64,000 bases of DNA from the NCBI GenBank assembly GCA_023053575.1, contig JAKZAP010000017.1, positions 1,805,501-1,869,500 of the forward strand, in the 5' to 3' direction. Positions 23,563 through 35,545 of the stretch are shown piece by piece. The translations under genes and the position numbers were made by a program. Source of the DNA: Branchinecta lynchi (taxonomy: Eukaryota > Arthropoda > Branchiopoda > Anostraca > Branchinectidae). The notes beneath the pieces were generated by a model. It was not told where the DNA came from, searched no databases, and saw nothing but the letters and a program-made list of their open reading frames with translations. Each line of letters starts with the position of its first letter. The first letter of the stretch is position 1.

Positions 23563-23767
23563 CCAGGGTTGGTCACTAAAAGTAACTTCGTACACCCTGG
23601 AAAGTAACCCAAAAGTATCTCAAAGTAACCCAATGTAACCTAATGTAACCCAATGTAACCCAATGCAATGTAACCCAAAGTAACCCAATGTGACTAAATG
23701 TAATCCAAAGTAACCGAAAGTATCCTGAAGTAACTCGTACACCCTGGTTCTTGGTGACCAACCCTGG
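23563..23767. mobile_element. MITE carrying a tandem GTAACCCAAT array
   Basis: Ends CCAGGGTTGGTCACTAA and the complement of CCAGGGTTGGTCACCAA form a clear TIR. The flanks carry a perfect 8-bp duplication, ATCTATTT (23555-23562 and 23768-23775). The whole interior is a degenerate array of about 10-bp units of the type AAAGTAACCC / AATGTAACCC. The 8-bp duplication suggests hAT. Confidence 0.85.
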
Positions 23768-23851
23768 ATCTATTTTATCATTCCTCGTCTGTTTTATCTA
23801 TTTATGTAATCTGTTTCAAAACTTGATACTCATTTTATTAATACACACAAT

Positions 23852-24044
23852 CAAGGCCGTATCCGGGGGGGGGGGGGGGTTAGGGGGTTGACCCCCCCCG
23901 AAACACACAAAAAGAACGATTTTTACAGGCTTTTCCCTCTGATCTATGTGTTTTTTGTACTTTTTTGTCCGACCAGCAGGCAACCCCCCCCCCCCCCCGA
24001 AAGGCAAAATACCCCCCGAAATAAATTCCTGGATACGGGCCTGC
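23852..24044. mobile_element. hAT-like MITE, family 2, copy b
   Basis: Ends CAAGGCCGTATCC and the complement of CAGGCCCGTATCC. Perfect 8-bp target duplication CACACAAT (23844-23851 and 24045-24052). Long G/C runs lie inside. This copy fixes the family boundaries. Confidence 0.9.
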
Positions 24045-24309
24045 ACACAATTTAACTCTTTACTATTTACATCTACTGCACTAATGAACAAATTTACGTT
24101 TTTGCTGGCGTGCAGTAGTAAAAGTTAACCATTTCTAAACACACCAACAAACAACATAATAAATAACTAATAAAAAAAGAAAAAAAGAAAACGAGTGGGA
24201 TAAGTTTACCTGATCATAAAATGGCAAGCAATGTACTGTTTACCAGTTGTGCATAGAAAAGATCAACCCCTCGATCAACATACCTCCAAATATTCTATAT
24301 GAGTCCAAG

Positions 24310-24495
24310 ACAAGCCACTGATCCTCAGGAAGAAAGAGGTAGCGTCTCCGTAACGACTCGAACTCAACGACTCAAATCCTGTGTCAACCAATCACGGCGA
24401 TTTTTGGGAGCAGATGTGACACCACTTCTGTCTTTCCGCTAGGTATTACCCGGAGAGGCCGGAGATTTTGCCTCTGCAAGGAGAGATAAGAGTAT
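24310..24495 (-). repeat. Right arm of the widely spaced inverted repeat
   Basis: Reverse complement of 22627-22830 (blocks GCCACTGATCCTCAGGAAGA, CCTGTGTCAACCAATCAC, GGAGAGGCCGGAGATTTTG). Confidence 0.65.
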
Positions 24496-26611
24496 ACAGT
24501 TCGTAGCTGAAAACGCTCCTTAGGGTTACCTGTATGGTTTGTGAGTTGTTGATTCGAATGCTTGCTTCATTTCTTCTCGCGGATAGCCGGTGCAGCTGCC
24601 TACTTTCTGATAGAGTCCAACGGACGTTTTACTCGATCCATCCTGTAAGATGGATTTGTATCACAACTGGGCACTCTAGCACTTCAGTTAAAGAAATTGC
24701 CAAAGACCCCAATGAAAAAAGGTCAAAATGAACGATAGTAATGTAATATAATGTTTCTTTTACACCCATCGTACAGGAAAGAGAAAATGATGGAGTATAA
24801 TAAAAAAGAAAGTAGAAAAAAAAACAGAAAAAGATCACACAAAAAGAAAAACAAAAGGCAAAATCACAGAAAGAAAGTAGAAAAAACACAGAAAAAGTTC
24901 ACTCCCACAAAAATCACAGAGGGAAAAATCGCACTTATAATTAAAAAAAAATGTCATGGAACAATCCCTTGCCACTCATGGCCGCTCTGGCGCTCTGAGG
25001 GCGCATCGAGCTTCCGAATCGGGCCAACGAGACCGTATTTCTTGGCCATGTAGGTGTTGCGCGTCCAAGGAGGAAGACGAAGAAGGTATTTTGCAAATTT
25101 CCGATTGTGAGGTGACATATATGTATTTTAATTCGCACATGGAAATTCACAAAAAAATTTTCGTTTAGAAAAATTCTGCAAAATTTCGTTTGTGTGGATA
25201 TTGTTCATACGATTTAATTTTCAATTACTTTGTTTTAGACCACAAATAGAGCGAAGATTGCACCGATTCTATGCAGGCTTACATCTTTATTGTGTATCAA
25301 GATTATTGGACTACATTTTGTGTGGACACAGTCGTGACCAGTTCGAAACTGAGACGAACACTACTTCAGAATACGCCACTGAACTACTTCTTGCTTTCCT
25401 TTTCGCCTATTCGAAGTAGCTGTTACAGTAGTTTGACGCTACCCGATGAAAAGGTTATCTCAAATAGTACTATGAAGTAGTACGAAAAAGTAGCATGCAG
25501 TACTAACGATGCTACCACATGCTTCTACTTCAAGGCTACCGTGCTACTGCATACTACTACAATAACGCTGTTTACTGAGCCAAAAGGACATACAATATTT
25601 TATACACTTTTCACCTTATTACACTTTTATATACACTTTTCACTTTATTCGCTTATGTGCTAGTGTTTTTGTATGTATAGTTATTTTAGTATCTGTTTCC
25701 TTTCTTTTTCTTTATTGTACTCCACTTGTTTTTCCTCTGGAATTTGTGGGTAAGAAATAAATTATTATTATTTACAAATAAACCATTACACCTGTAGAAT
25801 ACTATTCTACGTAATCTAAGCTAAACTTTCATTCCTGAGACTGAATCCTTTAGCCACGCATTTTGGGGTTTGTAGATTTCAGGATACGGGGAAGCGATAC
25901 CAACCCACCCCCAAAAAATGTTACTCTAAAATGCGAAAGCTCTTGGCACTCTAAGAGGAAGTGGTTCAAATCCTCCTCCTGCAACTTACAAAGAGTCTCT
26001 CCCGTGCCAGCTTTCCTCCTGTTGAAGGATCGGTAGACTGTTAGATCGGAGCTGGAACCAAGTTTTTAACGTAGCAGGATCTAGTCCTAGCTTAAAATAA
26101 TATCCAAAAACACACACCTCTTTTATTTCAGCATACAACTTGAGAGTTTTAGAAAGACCGGATGCTACTATGGCAGTACAGGATGCTACTGGATACTACT
26201 ACATAAGATTGGACCAGTCTGAGGCCAAACAATAGTATCCTATGCTATTACATAGTATTACATGCAACGTTTTCGTACTACTGCCGCACTACTATCCAGT
26301 TAAAGGAGTTAATTTGAAAACATTTTAGAATTTTAGTGTCTAGACCACCTTATTCAAGTCGCCAGTTCGGACCATGACATGGTACGCACGAGATAGGTGT
26401 TTTAGCGCCATTTTTCGCCACCGGGTATTTTTCGCCACCATGTACAGGTAATGCACTAGGTAAATAATAATAATAATAATAATAATATAATGCAAAAATA
26501 AGGCACATGGCCTCTACAAGGGCAAAAACGGATTATAGATAAGTGGTGGGATCGGCGAAAAGGTCTCAGAAGGATTCTGAGCCTTCGCTACTAATTGTAA
26601 AGGATTAACTC
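24496..26611. other. No gene; LINE tail, SINE trace, degenerate repeats
   Basis: Bases 25640-25775 end in TAAGAAATAAATTATTATTA, a LINE-like 3' tail. Bases 25928-25995 hold a tRNA-like B box (GTGGTTCAAATCCTCC). Bases 25360-25560 and 26160-26300 are rich in TACTACT / AGTAGTA dyads. A (TAA)n microsatellite lies at 26461-26485. Confidence 0.4.
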
Positions 26612-26680
26612 AGGAAAAGTAAGTAAGTACGTAAGTATTTATTCGTGAGTAAACCAAACAAGGTATTTTCAAGGTTCTCT
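26612..26680 (-). mobile_element. LINE 3' tail, minus strand
   Basis: AAGTAAGTAAGTACGTAAGT followed by ATTTATTC on the plus strand matches the tail type at 15482 in the same orientation. Confidence 0.4.
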
Positions 26681-26859
26681 ATTTACTAAACTAAAACTAC
26701 ATGACATCAAAAAGAAAATTTTAAAACAAAATTGCTAATTTGATGCCATCTTTTCCTGTGTTCTCTTCTAACCCATAAAGATGGAAATTAGGAAAACCAC
26801 GAGTTACAAAGAAGATACAATTTGTATCGTGTTATACACATTGTTCGCGTTCGTGTAAA

Positions 26860-27050
26860 AAATTATGTCCAAACGGATTACCTTCAGACAAAACTGACAC
26901 TTTTAGCAAATTTTCTGGTTTTGGCCGGATTCTGGGCGAACTATTTGCCTTGCGAGAAAATAATTTTTCATTACGGATTCAGGATGTCTTTTTACCCCCG
27001 ATATCGGGCCTCTAATCAACTTTAGATAGAATAACTTTCAATCCCAAATC
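26860..27050 (+). repeat. GGATCCC-family fragment
   Basis: Contains GGTTTTGGCCGGATTCTGGG, CGAACTATTTGCC and GATTCAGGATG, i.e. one to two internal units of the family without either terminal block. Confidence 0.6.
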
Positions 27051-27359
27051 CCAAAAACCCAAAAACAATGCAGCGTATGAAACTGTGTGGTTATTTCCCA
27101 CGCCAATAGTGCAGCATTCGAAGTATAGTATAGTCCAACACAAGGGACTGTTTTTTTGTTCAACCACGAGTAGTATCTTATTTTTTTTTTTTTCTCTCAA
27201 TTTCCTACGTTTTAGGACACGGCTGCTCTTCCACTATGCTTAAATATTTTCCTCTTAACGTCAGTCAGTTAACTTAATAACAATTCCTTATTATCCTTAT
27301 TAAGTATTTAATAAGCAAAATATTCCTTCAGCTCAACCTGACTGCGAATCATGTTTGGT

Positions 27360-27513
27360 CGTGGAAAACGAATACGTCAGCTGAATTTTATTGGAGTTTT
27401 TCCCACAAGTTCATTTTTCCAGTTTGAGAGGTTTTGAGACTGAAGAGGACCCTTGCCAAGAAGGTCCGGAATATAGCTCCAGTAAATTCAGCTGACGTAT
27501 CCGTTTTGCACTA
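27360..27513. mobile_element. MITE with GGATACGTCAGCT TIR
   Basis: Ends of about 35 bp are inverted (TGGAAAACGAATACGTCAGC left; CAGCTGACGTATCCGTTTTG right). The interior carries the hairpin-like GAGGACCCTTGCCAAGAAGG and GTCCGGAATAT block also seen near 11150 and 12600. Confidence 0.65.
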
Positions 27514-27597
27514 TCAAATATTTAACAAGCTACTTTATTTTTAAGCAGCCAAAAAGAAGGCCATCCCAAACCATGGTTTGTGATAAACCTTCCAGCC

Positions 27598-29400
27598 TAA
27601 CCCCAGAGATAACAAGACTAAAGGTTTCTATAGGATCCCAAAAATTGTATAATTGACCCAGACAACTGGGTCTTCTAGTCTAGACATCCGGTCTTCGCCA
27701 GGCTCCTTGACCATTTTTATGGCACTTGCCCTTCGGCCAAGTGCCATATAGCGACCGCAATTTCTGTCCGTCCGTCGGTCTGTCGGTCGGTCCGGGTTTT
27801 GCTAGTTTGGGCCCTTCCAGATAAGCTAGGACGATGAAACTTGGCAGGCTTATCAGGGACTCCAAATGATTATATTGGAAATAGTCACTTCCCCGGTCCG
27901 AGTATCGTGGGGGGAGTGGAGGAAGGGGAAATCCGGAATCTTGAGGCATTTATAACTTTTGAACGGGTGCGATTGGATCTTAATGAAACTTGATATTTGG
28001 AAAGACCTCGTGTCTCAGACGACCCACTTCAAATCCGAACCGGATTCGGTGACTTTAGGGGGAGATATTGTCTCAGATTTTCATGTCGAGTCCGGACCGG
28101 ATCCGATACTTGGGGGAAGGGGGGTTGGAAGGGGGCACCGGAATTTTTGTGAAACGCTTAGTGTCGACGTATCGGGATTGAATTTGGTGGGAAGACAAAG
28201 CATAAGCATTAGATACGTTCTTGACAGAACCAGATCACGTTGGGGCTCTTTGGGGGGAGTTGGAGTGGATTTCCCGGAATTCCGGTGATCGCGAGATAGG
28301 ATACTCCCAGATGTGCGAAGGACGATAAAACTAGGCAGGCATATTAGTGACGCAACCAAATACACTTAATTTTTCGGGGAGCTAGGGAGGGGGAATCTGG
28401 AAATTACCGAATTCCGTTGGTTGCGGAAAAAGGGTCAGACTGAAGTAAAACTTTGTGACATGCACAACAACCAAACGGATGGGCTGAATGGAATGCAACT
28501 TGGAAAGTACCAAGTTTATGCGGCCTAGACTTGTCATTTGGCGTCCGAACCGGGTCCGACCAAGGTGTGAGGAGGATGGAATGGGAACCGGAAATTTGCA
28601 GATATGCTCCGATTCGAGTCAAACTTGATGGACGGGAAGAAGAGATGTTAGTATGTGTCCGAGTCGTATTCGGCCACACTAGGGGGGAGTCCCGGAAAGG
28701 CTCAAATTCACTTTCTCGCTTCTCACACCACCTACTCTTAACAAGTGCCATATGAGCTCGTAGCTCTTGTTATTATTAAAATGTAGAAACAGATTAAGGC
28801 CAATGGCTAATCATCTGAGAAAACCAACTTCAGATACGGACTCAGCATGTATGGCTACCCTATAAGCTACGTCGTATCTACTTTGACAAAACTGATCAAA
28901 ACTTCCTGCTTTACTTGTGCCCAATTTCCCGCTTTGGCCGGATTCCAGGTGAACTATATGTCCACGTAGAAAATAACTGTCATATGCGGATTCAGCATGC
29001 CTTTCTTACCCTTACTCGAACGTGTAATCAAATTCAAATATAAGCTTTCCTCTCAACAAATTTTCCGGCTTTGGCCGGATTCCGGGCGAACTACCTGTCC
29101 AGCGAAAAAAAATTTCATGTACCTGTTCAACGTGTCTTATTACCCCTAAGCCACCTATCTCATTAGCTGCTAAAAATATTTTGTTCTCACCTTAGACTGA
29201 AACCCCAACCCTAAATGTAGGGCTATAGAGCCCATCTACGAACTCGACATGTCCCTTTATCCAAAGAATTCCAGCACCAAGTTTCATCGAACTATCTCAT
29301 TCCCTTCAAGAGTTATCCTGCTGGCAGACGGATGGACGGATACACGGACAAATAGTCATAGGTATCCTTCTACTTACGTTTTGGGACCTCCCCCCCCCCT
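27598..29400 (+). repeat. GGATCCC-family copy split by another element
   Basis: The family start (CAAGACTAAAGGTTTC, GGATCCCAAAAATTG) lies at 27607-27646. The family sequence stops at 27720 and resumes at 28773 (AAAATGTAGAAACAGATTAA). It then runs through three internal units to the 3' block near 29340-29390, where GGGACCTCC replaces GGGATCCC. Confidence 0.7.
27721..28772 (+). mobile_element. 1.05-kb non-coding element with GTGCC ends
   Basis: It interrupts the surrounding repeat cleanly. The left end has a short hairpin (GGCACTTGCCCTTCGGCCAA then GTGCC); the right end is CAAGTGCCATATGAGCTCG followed by TAGCTCTTG. The interior contains several units built on an AACTTGG(C/A) core with (A/G)GGGGGA blocks. 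Terminal fragments of the same family occur at 79-102 and 33714-33740. No frame has recognisable domains. Confidence 0.6.
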
Positions 29401-29887
29401 AAAAAAAAACCCCCACAATTCTTTAACCTTTCAAGTCACAACAATACAAAACATGGAAGGTCATACACAGCGCTCAATAACCCGGACCCCGACCAAACAC
29501 CAGAAAAAAAACTAAACTAATCATGACAAAAAAGGACGTATTCACCCCCCCCCCCAAAAAAAAAAAATCAAAGGAAATATTATATTATCTTTGAATGTGC
29601 CTTATTTATTCGTAATTTCAGTTGTGTGTGATGGATGCTATCGAACTATGGATTTAAGTTGAGGATCCACAGTTAGCAGTTCTAGATGATGGAAATATAA
29701 TACTTATTTAATTATTAATGTTGAATTAAACCCTGTAGAGAAGAGCCTCCCCGTGATGATTGCCTCGTATAAGTATGCAAGACGAACACCAGCTACCATC
29801 ACTGCAAGGTCCATGACACATGTAATTTGCACCGAAACAGTATTTCAGAATGCTTGAGTGTAATATCTTTCAGACCAAGTTGATAGT

Positions 29888-30285
29888 TACGTTTTTGCTG
29901 ATACCATGGTATCTGTTACCACGGTAACTGGATCTGCAATTAGTAGTTGTTGCAGTTATCGTGGTATCTGATACACGGTGCTCTGCAAAAACGACTATTG
30001 CTGAAGTTGTACTTTTCGAAGTCATCCCAAAAGAAAAACAGATATCCAGTTACATCACCAAGAGCTAAATTTCTTTCTCATCAATCTGACGCAATTTGAT
30101 GGAAGTGAGATGACTTTTCAGATACCACGACCAGTTACCACAGTCGGACCACGATAACTGGCCAGATGACACGATAACTGCAAAAACGCCTTTTGACCGT
30201 GGTATCAGATACCACGATAACTGCAAAAACGTCTTTAGACCGTGGTATCAGATACCATGGTATCTGCAAAAACGCAGCTGATATT
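29888..30285. repeat. Cluster of GGTATCTGATACC dyads
   Basis: Repeated palindromic blocks (CCGTGGTATCAGATACCACG, ACCATGGTATCTG) alternate with GCAAAAACG. The outer copies are inverted relative to each other, so the cluster could fold back. A smaller cluster lies at 32122-32275. Confidence 0.6.
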
Positions 30286-30364
30286 ATTTGGTCCGTTAGC
30301 GCGGGGCCTACAGAAGTTTCATAACAGATAAGACAAGTTTGCGTTCATTGTTTTAAACGTGTTA

Positions 30365-30530
30365 CGTTGCGAGACCTGCTAGACAAAGCTTCTGTTATCA
30401 CCCTTTTAGTTGTGATATTGCGTGAAAACATAACACTTACAAGGGTCATAACATATATGTTCTCATAATGTTAAACACAAGGATGCGCAAATATGTGTTA
30501 TCTGTTATCAAACTTCTGACAATACACTCT
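30365..30530. repeat. Relative of the foldback MITE at 7224
   Basis: Shares CTTCTGTTATCAC, AAACATAACACTT and GTGTTATCTGTTATC blocks with 7380-7590. Boundaries unclear. Confidence 0.4.
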
Positions 30531-30920
30531 GCTCATTTGGTTATCCGGCACTGGCAGCACTGTGGCCTCAATCCACGCGTTTCTCATTTAACTAAGCTTA
30601 GGCATTGGACCTAATTATGTTAGTAACCTCAATAACAAAACAATTAAACAAAAGTCACTGACCTTGGCCTCCCGTCCATTCACTTCTCCAACGCGTAAAG
30701 CCTGGAACTGTAACGGAGCCCTCCCCCCCCGCCGGCCGTTCAGGTGGGCAGAGCATTGATTCTTGTATTGATTGACCAGCTGGAGACTGCGCGAGAGTAA
30801 TCGTATTCCCAAAAAACTAAACTAGAGGAGGGGATATCGAATCCAAAGTTTTCCAGTTCGCTGAAGGAGAAAGGGAAACAGATCCGGTCGTTCGGGACGC
30901 ATACGTCCCGAAGTTTCAAA

Positions 30921-31046
30921 AAAGTGTTAACTGCAGTATTTGCCACTCGGTATTATTTGGTTTAATCTTATCTGCGTAGAGATAAGGATAATCCGAGTAG
31001 CAAATATGTAGTTAATTCTAATCTTTATACGGAAAAACTTTGTTGC
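30921..31046. mobile_element. GTTAACTGCAGTATTTGC MITE
   Basis: Arms GTTAACTGCAGTATTTGCCA and CGAGTAGCAAATATGTAGTT are imperfect inverted repeats. Non-coding. Confidence 0.5.
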
Positions 31047-31236
31047 GCTTTTGCAGATACTACGCTATCTTATTCCACGATCTTTAGTCCAGACTATATA
31101 TGTCACGACAAAACGCGACTCATTCGAAACACTGGGGGCTTCTCCATCCCGTTTCGGCTGTTTTCTGCCTTGCGCTGTCCCCTTTGTTCTGATTTGCAAA
31201 TGCAATTTTGCAGATTATAAATTTGCGTAACCGGGG

Positions 31237-32090
31237 CTGACACTCAAAATGCCCACGATCAAACTGCCCACGACTCAAAATGTCAACAACTCAAAATGCC
31301 CACGGCTGAAAATGCCCACGGCTGAAAATGCCCACGACTCAAAATGCCCACGATTGGATAAATTTCAGGTTTTCAGTACGTAGTTAGGCATGATTGAGTG
31401 ACGGGAGGAGTAGACCGAGTATCAGAATGACGATAATCGTTTGATGTACTTGTATAATCTCAATTATAAATATAACACTGGTTTATTATTATTTACAAGA
31501 AACATTTGTAGCCTATTGCGTCGTGGTTAGATGCCGTAAAAGCGCTGTGCTTTCTCGAGGAAGCTTCTGACTGATACTGAGCCCCCTTGGATCTTTTTTT
31601 TAAGTGTTTGAATTTGCTGGTCTTTCCGGACCATTCTTCGGTTCCTTCGTCTGAAGTCGGCTCCAGCACCGATCTGGAGGAGGGTCTGATTCCATCTCGT
31701 CTTGGATGGTCTGTAGCTTCTCGCAGAAGTCGAAATAAACGTGGTCGGGCTGTAATTCGTCTGCTGAGGACTCGGTGTCAGGCCTCAACGTGGTTGATTC
31801 CAGGTTTTCGGTAGAAACGTAGAACTCGAACTTCGCCAGGTATCTATAACTCTCGGCATTTTAGGTCGCCGACATTTCGTGGTCGTGGGCATTTCTGGAC
31901 GATATTAGCCTCCCATCTGGGCACCCTCAGACGGATGCCCACGGCATTTCGTGGTTGTGGGCATTTTGAGTCGTGGGCATTTTAATCGTGGGCATTTTGA
32001 TCGTGGGCATTTTGAACCGTGGGAATTTTAATCGTGGGCCTTCTGAGCGTGGGCGTTGTGAGAGTGGGCAAAAAGATCGTGGTGATTTTG
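31237..32090 (-). mobile_element. Foldback element with inverted tandem arrays at both ends
   Basis: The left end is an array of CAAAATGCCCACGACT-type units (31237-31355). The right end is an array of the reverse complement, CGTGGGCATTTTGA (31930-32085). The middle holds minus-strand open frames of about 60 codons that are rich in charged residues, followed by AATAATAAACC, which could be the 3' end of a captured or degraded gene. I do not recognise the protein. Arrays used as TIRs occur in some Mutator-like and foldback elements; that link is inference. Confidence 0.6.
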
Positions 32091-32121
32091 TGAACCAACC
32101 ATAACCGGTATGTCCGATGAA

Positions 32122-32275
32122 TAGTTGAGTTTTTGCAGATACCATGTTATCTCATAACACGGTCTAAAGTCGTTTCTACATCTACCGAGAACCTGGCCAG
32201 TTACCGTGGTATCTGATACTCAGATACCACGGGTCAGAAACAATTGATTTTTCTGACCCGTCAAAACGCCTTTAC
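32122..32275. repeat. Second GGTATCTGATACC cluster
   Basis: Contains GTTTTTGCAGATACCATG, CCGTGGTATCTGATAC and an inverted CTGACCCGTC / GACGGGTCAG-like flank. Same family as 29888-30285. Confidence 0.5.
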
Positions 32276-32276
32276 C

Positions 32277-33352
32277 TTTACCTTTTTTTTACTTTACCCG
32301 TCAAAAAACATGTGAATAGACGGAGTAAAAGAAAAAGATACAGAAGAAAAAACAATATATCAGGGAGGAAACAAAAAACACGGCATGATTAATATCTACA
32401 TGAAATAATATTTTGCAAAAAATGTGCTTTATTTCGTGACTTCGTGACAGGTTAATGACTTTTGCCAATTAATTTGCTCGCGCATGAAACGTTGTGCCGC
32501 ATTTATTTTGAAATTAAATTAAACTAAAACTTTCGTTGTTATTAAAACCCAGGATGATCTGGAGGAGTACGTTCTTGGAAAATCGAAAATATATGGAACA
32601 AACTCGTTTATTCATTTATATTTTTTTAAAGCAATTGCGACTTGAGGTGTGTGATCGGTTAAAGTAAGATTTATTCTGTGATTCGAAAGCGAAGATTGGA
32701 GAGAATCAGAAACACGTGAGACGAAGAAATTCAAAGGAGCGAAAAACGGAGGCCCGTTATTTCTTATTATTTATTTCTATACACGATTATTTATTTCTTA
32801 TACACGATGGAAAAACGTAAACGGCGAAGTAACAAAAAGCAAAACAATTACAAGATAAATAAGCAATTAAAAAGAAACAACATAAGAACGTCAACCGAAA
32901 ATTGGGGCCAGGCTAAATGGTCCCTAACGATGATAGGCATGTAAAGATTTCCATGCGGTTTCTAACGTTTTGGTTTGACTTGAGGTTCTGAGGCTCCGGC
33001 TTTATTTTTATGTATCTTTATTTTTATTTTCATTGATTTAAATTGAAAATAATTGAAGGATCTGGATATATTCATTTCTAACATTTGTCTGTGTGACAGT
33101 CTCTGAAAGCATGTGCCCGTTCCCTTGAGCCAACAAAATAGACTAATATAACATAGATTTGCCTCGGGAAACCGCACAAATCACGCGTCTTCTGACCGCG
33201 CTACCACGAAATGTGTATATTAGGTTAAGCCCCTTCTTGTACAAAATCTCTTTTTGTTTAGTATTTAGTACCCGTACAATCATACAGCAAACATCCTGCT
33301 CTGAAATCTTAAATGAACTCGAATGGACCCAGTGCTCCAGGAGGATATAATA
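32277..33352. other. No gene; LINE-like tails
   Basis: Bases 32277-32360 and 32755-32830 resemble minus-strand LINE 3' ends (GACGGAGTAAAAG; TTTATTTCTATACACGATTA). The remainder is unassigned. Confidence 0.35.
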
Positions 33353-33607
33353 GTAGGATTAAATGAACCTACCTTAGGTGAAGTTTGATCCTGGTTATTC
33401 CGACTAATAGGAGCACTGGCGTAATAAGGGCTCATTTTCCCTTCCTTTAGTTTTTGATGTTAGTTGTATGATTCCCTCTAAATCCTGACACAATACCCGC
33501 CGAAAGGTTGCCACGTCTATCTCAAATGTACCTCATTACGCCAGCGCTCCTATTAGTCGGCATAACTAGGATCAAACTTCACCTAAGGTAGGTTCGTTTA
33601 ATCCTGC
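33353..33607. mobile_element. MITE with about 76-bp inverted arms
   Basis: The left arm AGGATTAAATGAACCTACCT... is matched by the complement of the right arm with only a few mismatches over about 76 bp. The spacer is about 100 bp. Target duplication unclear. Confidence 0.75.
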
Positions 33608-34638
33608 AATTTGACGCCACACAAACCACGTGTCGACTAACCACGCTAGAACGCTATTTCGAATTTTGCCGTGCCATTTCTGTATTGCTGAAATGCGTGC
33701 TAACTATACCGTTACAAGTGCCATATGAGCTTTCAGCTCTTGTTTGTCTAACTCTTTACTAGAATACCTGCACTTCTTTTAAATAGATTTTATTCCTCTT
33801 ATAAAAGTTTGCTTAGAAAATTTAAAAGAATTAATAAGGCTAATAAAGAGCATTCAAAACATTATTGGAAGAGGAACTATGAGACAAGCTAGCACAAAAC
33901 AAAACGACAAAAATAAGTTAAAATTGTGACCTTCTGTCATAATGTAACTTTAATTAGGTGGCCCAACATTCTCCCTCCTCCAACAAAAAGAAAATGTCTA
34001 CCTATTTTATCATAACCTTTTCTGGGATCCCAAAACGTCAGTAGAGGGATACCTATGACTTTGTAACAATTGTCCGTCTGTCTGCCTGTCCGTCTGTCAG
34101 CACGATAACTGTCGGAGGGGTTGAGATATTTTGTTAAAATTTAGTGTAAGGATCCGTTGGGTCGAAGTACTGGTCAGTTTGTAGATGGGCCCTGTGGCCC
34201 CACAGTTAGTGGTGGAGGAGGGGGTTTAAATTACGAAATGAAAAAATATTTTTCAAGCTGATTTGAGATTTGATCGTGATCTAGAAAAAAACAGAAAATT
34301 CGTAAAAGTAAAATTTCTGTTTGAAGTTAAATAATCCAGGGGAGGATAATAACTTCTGGGAGGATTGTGAATGGGTGGTAAGAGATCAGGGAACCTTGGG
34401 TCAGAAAAAGCTCGTGTTCCGTAATCAAAGCACAGTGTTAGTCTCTTTTCCTAAAGCGTAGTCAGCCCGTAGACATAGACATAGACATTTTTTTAATTTC
34501 ATCAAAAACACATAAATTAAGCAAACAATTTACGATTAGCGGCTACTTTTAAGACAAAAAAATCCTGATTGTGCCCGTAATTCTAACCACCATGAATCCA
34601 CTATATCATTCCCTTATTACCTTGGGTTGGGGGGGATA

Positions 34639-35545
34639 TTTTTTTTTTTTTTTTTTTTAAATAAATACCCTTTCCTCCTATCACACTTCTTTCCCTCTCA
34701 AATAATGAGATTTAACCATTCTCTTGAATGATGCCAGACTTGCAGCCTCTCTGACCGATTCTGGAAGGTCATTCCAGACACTCACACCTATGTTCCTGAG
34801 AACAAATCCTGCTCTTGTTGTGTTTCTTCTCTCGTGAGCTAAATCCTCTGAATTTCGGGTAAAATAAGGGTGATAAAACGAGTTAGTGTTAAAAAAATCA
34901 TAAAAGTACTCAGGGCTTACCTTATTTACACTTTGAAAAACAAAAATCGCTAGCTGGTAATCACGAAGCTCACCTACGTTCAAAATCGCATTCTTTCTAA
35001 AACACTCCACAGTATTCAGAGAATTTTGAAATTCTCCTATGAGACGCAGCGCTTTGTTTTGTATTATTTGGGTTCTTTTATAATTGGCAAAGAAATTACT
35101 TGCCCAAACAGAACAACCGTACGTGATGTAAGGATGCACAATAGCACTGTATAACAGTTTGACAACTGCTATCGGAAACACTTTTTTCAGCCTCCTCATC
35201 ACTCCCAATCCTCTAGCTGCTTTTGCCGATACTATTTCACCATGCTTCTTCCAAGAGAAATTGCAATCAATATAAAATCCGAGATATTTACAAACAAACA
35301 CCTGTATTATGTTGACTCCATTATATAGCACATTATCAAGAAGTTCGGGCAAACCAGTTCGACTAAACACCATAAAATTCGTTTTTCTTGGATTTACTGC
35401 AAGAGAGCTTAGAGCTGTAAAAACATGAAGCCGGCTCAGGACGTGGTTTGCTTTTTGCACAAGCTCTTTCGCATTCCGGGCGAACACTGTGATAGCTGTA
35501 TCATCGGCGAAAGATGTTAAAAACTTTTTGAGAAGATACAAATAC
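34639..35545 (-). pseudogene. LINE A: 3' half of reverse transcriptase
   Basis: A minus-strand frame covers the reverse transcriptase palm from the FADD catalytic motif (residues 55-58 of the 330-residue frame 34681-35673) through the thumb and C-terminal tail to a stop at 34681. A poly(A) of 20 bases, read as T at 34639-34658, follows closely. The FADD box, the later KYLGFYID segment and the C-terminal PYITYGCSVWA segment are typical of non-LTR retrotransposons of the Jockey/CR1 type. The fingers and endonuclease are missing, so this is a 5'-truncated dead copy. The intact frame and poly(A) suggest a fairly young insertion. Confidence 0.8.

Noticed and set aside
24751..25053. Lys-rich 100-codon frame
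   Set aside because: Low-complexity A-rich sequence; no motif and no conserved neighbour.
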